Below are positions 63,683-64,000 of a stretch of 64,000 nucleotides of DNA, piece after piece. Under the pieces are notes generated by a model. That model was given only the letters and a program-made list of their open reading frames with translations, did no database searches and was not told where the DNA came from. The DNA comes from DATDAW01 sp036524675. Lineage in GTDB: Bacteria > Verrucomicrobiota > Verrucomicrobiia > Chthoniobacterales > DASVRZ01. Position 1 is the stretch's first letter; the number at the start of each line of letters is the position of its first letter. A program made the position numbers and the translations under genes. Location of the stretch: contig DATDBU010000040.1 in NCBI GenBank assembly GCA_036524675.1, forward strand, positions 1 through 64,000, in the 5' to 3' direction.

Positions 63683-64000
63683 ATGAGTTTCCAGGAACTT
63701 GGCCTCAGCGAATCAGTCGTGCATGGCGTGCAATCGATGGGTTACCTCGATCCCACGCCGATCCAGTTGCGCGCCTTTCCTATCGTCCTCAGCGGTCGTG
63801 ACCTTATTGGTTCGGCGCAAACTGGAACCGGCAAAACGGCGGCGTTCGCGCTGCCGATCTTGACCAAACTGAATTCGCACCAACCAAAACCCCGCTGTCT
63901 AGTCCTTGAGCCAACGCGCGAACTCGCGTTGCAGGTGGAAACAGCTTTTCGGGATTATGCTCGATTTAATGATCTGCTCGTCACATCGATTTACGGCGGT
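63683..64000 (+). CDS. DEAD-box RNA helicase, N-terminal part (cut by the window edge)
   Basis: The open frame runs from ATG 63683 (GGGGAGC seven bases upstream) to the end of the window. It begins MSFQELGLSESVVHGV and contains the Q motif (PTPIQLRAFPIV), motif I AQTGTGKT and motif Ia EPTRELALQ, ending at ...TSIYGG. This identifies a RhlE/DeaD-like DEAD-box helicase for RNA unwinding. The DEAD motif and C-terminal domain lie beyond the window. Confidence 0.93.
   Translation, partial: MSFQELGLSESVVHGVQSMGYLDPTPIQLRAFPIVLSGRDLIGSAQTGTGKTAAFALPILTKLNSHQPKPRCLVLEPTRELALQVETAFRDYARFNDLLVTSIYGG

Overview
The window looks like a chromosomal segment of a soil or freshwater Verrucomicrobiota bacterium, possibly close to Spartobacteria/Chthoniobacterales. 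This is inference from gene content: a diderm envelope set (TolB, Pal, Wza/Wzc-type export, O-antigen ligase-like protein), the mreBCD-PBP2-RNase G block, a GldA/F/G plus DUF4340 cluster, weak or absent Shine-Dalgarno motifs, and mid-50s GC. There is no rRNA, CRISPR array, insertion sequence or prophage.

Layout. (1) 0.5-1.8 kb, minus: a class I DAHP synthase gene preceded by a short leader ORF ending in aromatic codons and an intrinsic terminator, which reads as an undescribed transcription attenuator. (2) 2.0-8.3 kb, minus: mreB-mreC-mreD-mrdA(PBP2)-rng, a tightly packed cell-shape operon. (3) 8.7 kb: tRNA-Ser(CGA). (4) 9.6-22.1 kb, plus: an exopolysaccharide cluster with an outer-membrane beta-barrel, a short Wza-like protein, a Wzc-like BY-kinase and seven glycosyltransferases ending in a WecG/TagA family member. 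(5) 22.3-27.1 kb, minus: pta, ackA and an O-antigen ligase/polymerase-like protein, divergent from rpoN. (6) 28.6-34.9 kb, minus: htrA, ABC ATPase, ABC permease, GldG-like and DUF4340 genes in one operon-like run. (7) 35.1-39.2 kb, plus: sucA and sucB with a terminator between them. (8) 39.3-45.0 kb: a class II Fic protein (minus), then regB-regA-cydA-cydB (plus), a redox-sensing two-component pair directly upstream of a bd-type oxidase. (9) 45.0-50.3 kb, minus: cysH-cysD-cysNC-chrA, sulfate assimilation with a chromate-family transporter. (10) 50.4-56.3 kb: glutaminyl-cyclase-like lipoprotein and ParB (minus), then a parvulin, a 3-hydroxyisobutyrate-dehydrogenase-family enzyme, ygfZ, a cyclophilin and a single-domain EamA transporter (plus). 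(11) 56.4-59.8 kb, minus: pepF-nadB. (12) 60-64 kb, plus: a DUF4886 protein, a vapBC module whose toxin ORF needs a -1 frameshift, tolB, pal, and the start of a DEAD-box helicase.

The least expected observations are the aromatic leader peptide/attenuator in front of the DAHP synthase; the regBA-cydAB block, in which RegB keeps the quinone-site motif and a cysteine exactly 40 residues after the phospho-histidine, with a RegR-box-like site before cydA; five arrays of 7-bp tandem repeats between 42 and 56 kb, two of them translated inside CysN and CysD; and vapC with a slippery G GGA AAA heptamer exactly where the frame breaks.
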